A DNA stretch of 64,000 nucleotides, taken from the NCBI GenBank assembly GCA_963811595.1, contig CAWERW010000015.1, forward strand, positions 248,001 to 312,000, written 5' to 3'. The notes beneath the pieces are model-generated. The model saw nothing but the letters and a program-made list of their open reading frames with translations. It was not told the origin of the DNA and made no database searches. Position 1 is the stretch's first letter. Every line of letters begins with the position of its first letter. Source of the stretch: DASQFQ01 sp963811595. Its GTDB lineage: Bacteria > Actinomycetota > Thermoleophilia > Solirubrobacterales > Solirubrobacteraceae. This document shows, piece after piece, positions 63,900-64,000 of the stretch. Position numbers and translations under genes: made by a program.

Positions 63900-64000
63900 C
63901 TAGGCCTCCGCGTCGGGATCCTCGTCGGCGGCCAGCTTCAGCGAGCCGTCGAGGACCTCCTGGAGGTGGCGCTGCTGGATCGGCAGCGCCCAGTCGGTGA
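63900..64000 (-). CDS. C-terminal end of an unidentified gene
   Basis: The last 33 codons of a minus-strand gene that continues beyond the right edge, ending in TAG at 63900-63902. The readable part is TDWALPIQQRHLQEVLDGSL then KLAADEDPDAEA, a helix with an acidic tail. It is too short to assign a family. Confidence 0.5.
   Translation of the reverse strand, partial: TDWALPIQQRHLQEVLDGSLKLAADEDPDAEA

Overview
The window is about 72% GC, has very few spacers, and reads as chromosome of an actinobacterium, most likely class Thermoleophilia, order Solirubrobacterales. That placement is an inference from the gene families: a surface-protein family with an ALFLALGGTSYA leader, a sigma factor fused to a membrane tail, a SUF system with a Rieske ferredoxin, a six-gene mce locus, and many genes whose -10 box sits directly before the start codon. 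I see no rRNA, tRNA, insertion sequence, prophage or CRISPR array.

Layout. 0-4.6 kb: end of a MOSC protein, a membrane-anchored sigma factor, and two secreted or surface protein genes broken by indels. 4.6-10.9 kb: small proteins, an alpha/beta hydrolase, a large secreted M14 carboxypeptidase, and a membrane protein coupled to a winged-helix regulator. 10.9-13.9 kb: SUF half 1 (Rieske, sufB, sufD) behind a palindromic operator. 13.9-18.7 kb: cyclase, phospholipase-D-like protein, two methyltransferases, ankyrin protein. 18.7-27.5 kb: six overlapping mce genes on the minus strand, all carrying frameshifts, with no yrbE/mlaE permease genes beside them. 27.6-30.8 kb: a glycosidase remnant and SUF half 2 (Rrf2 regulator, sufC, sufS, sufU). 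30.8-39.4 kb: an ABC exporter with a SRPBCC protein, divergent from a two-kinase/one-regulator system; then a hydrolase and a cupin. 39.5-46.4 kb: a seven-gene methionine operon (metY, CoA-binding protein, metX, mtnK, mtnA, two zinc alcohol dehydrogenases). 46.4-47.7 kb: a molybdopterin oxidoreductase with its flavin reductase. 47.8-55.0 kb: a nucleoside importer with nucleoside hydrolase, aldehyde dehydrogenase and RidA. 55.0-58.3 kb: a cyclic-di-GMP-I riboswitch ahead of an ice-binding-type adhesin and an L,D-transpeptidase, then a matrixin-like protease and an atypical LuxR regulator. 58.3-64 kb: RibD-like reductase, a small basic protein, two metalloproteases that share an LQRxAGN leader motif (one coupled to an emfourin-like small protein), an NCS1 permease, two further proteins, and a gene end.

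How it fits together. The two SUF halves together encode a complete Fe-S assembly set, probably under the Rrf2 protein encoded here. The methionine operon joins sulfhydrylation of O-acetylhomoserine to methylthioribose salvage. The nucleoside operon imports and hydrolyses nucleosides. The riboswitch links a surface adhesin and a wall cross-linking enzyme to cyclic-di-GMP.

The most intriguing parts are the metalloprotease pair at 59.3-62.7 kb, the riboswitch unit, the rewired methionine operon, and the tight confinement of indels to the secreted-protein and mce genes. The indels may be a sequence-quality artefact, so those genes are given as frameshifted rather than as proven pseudogenes.
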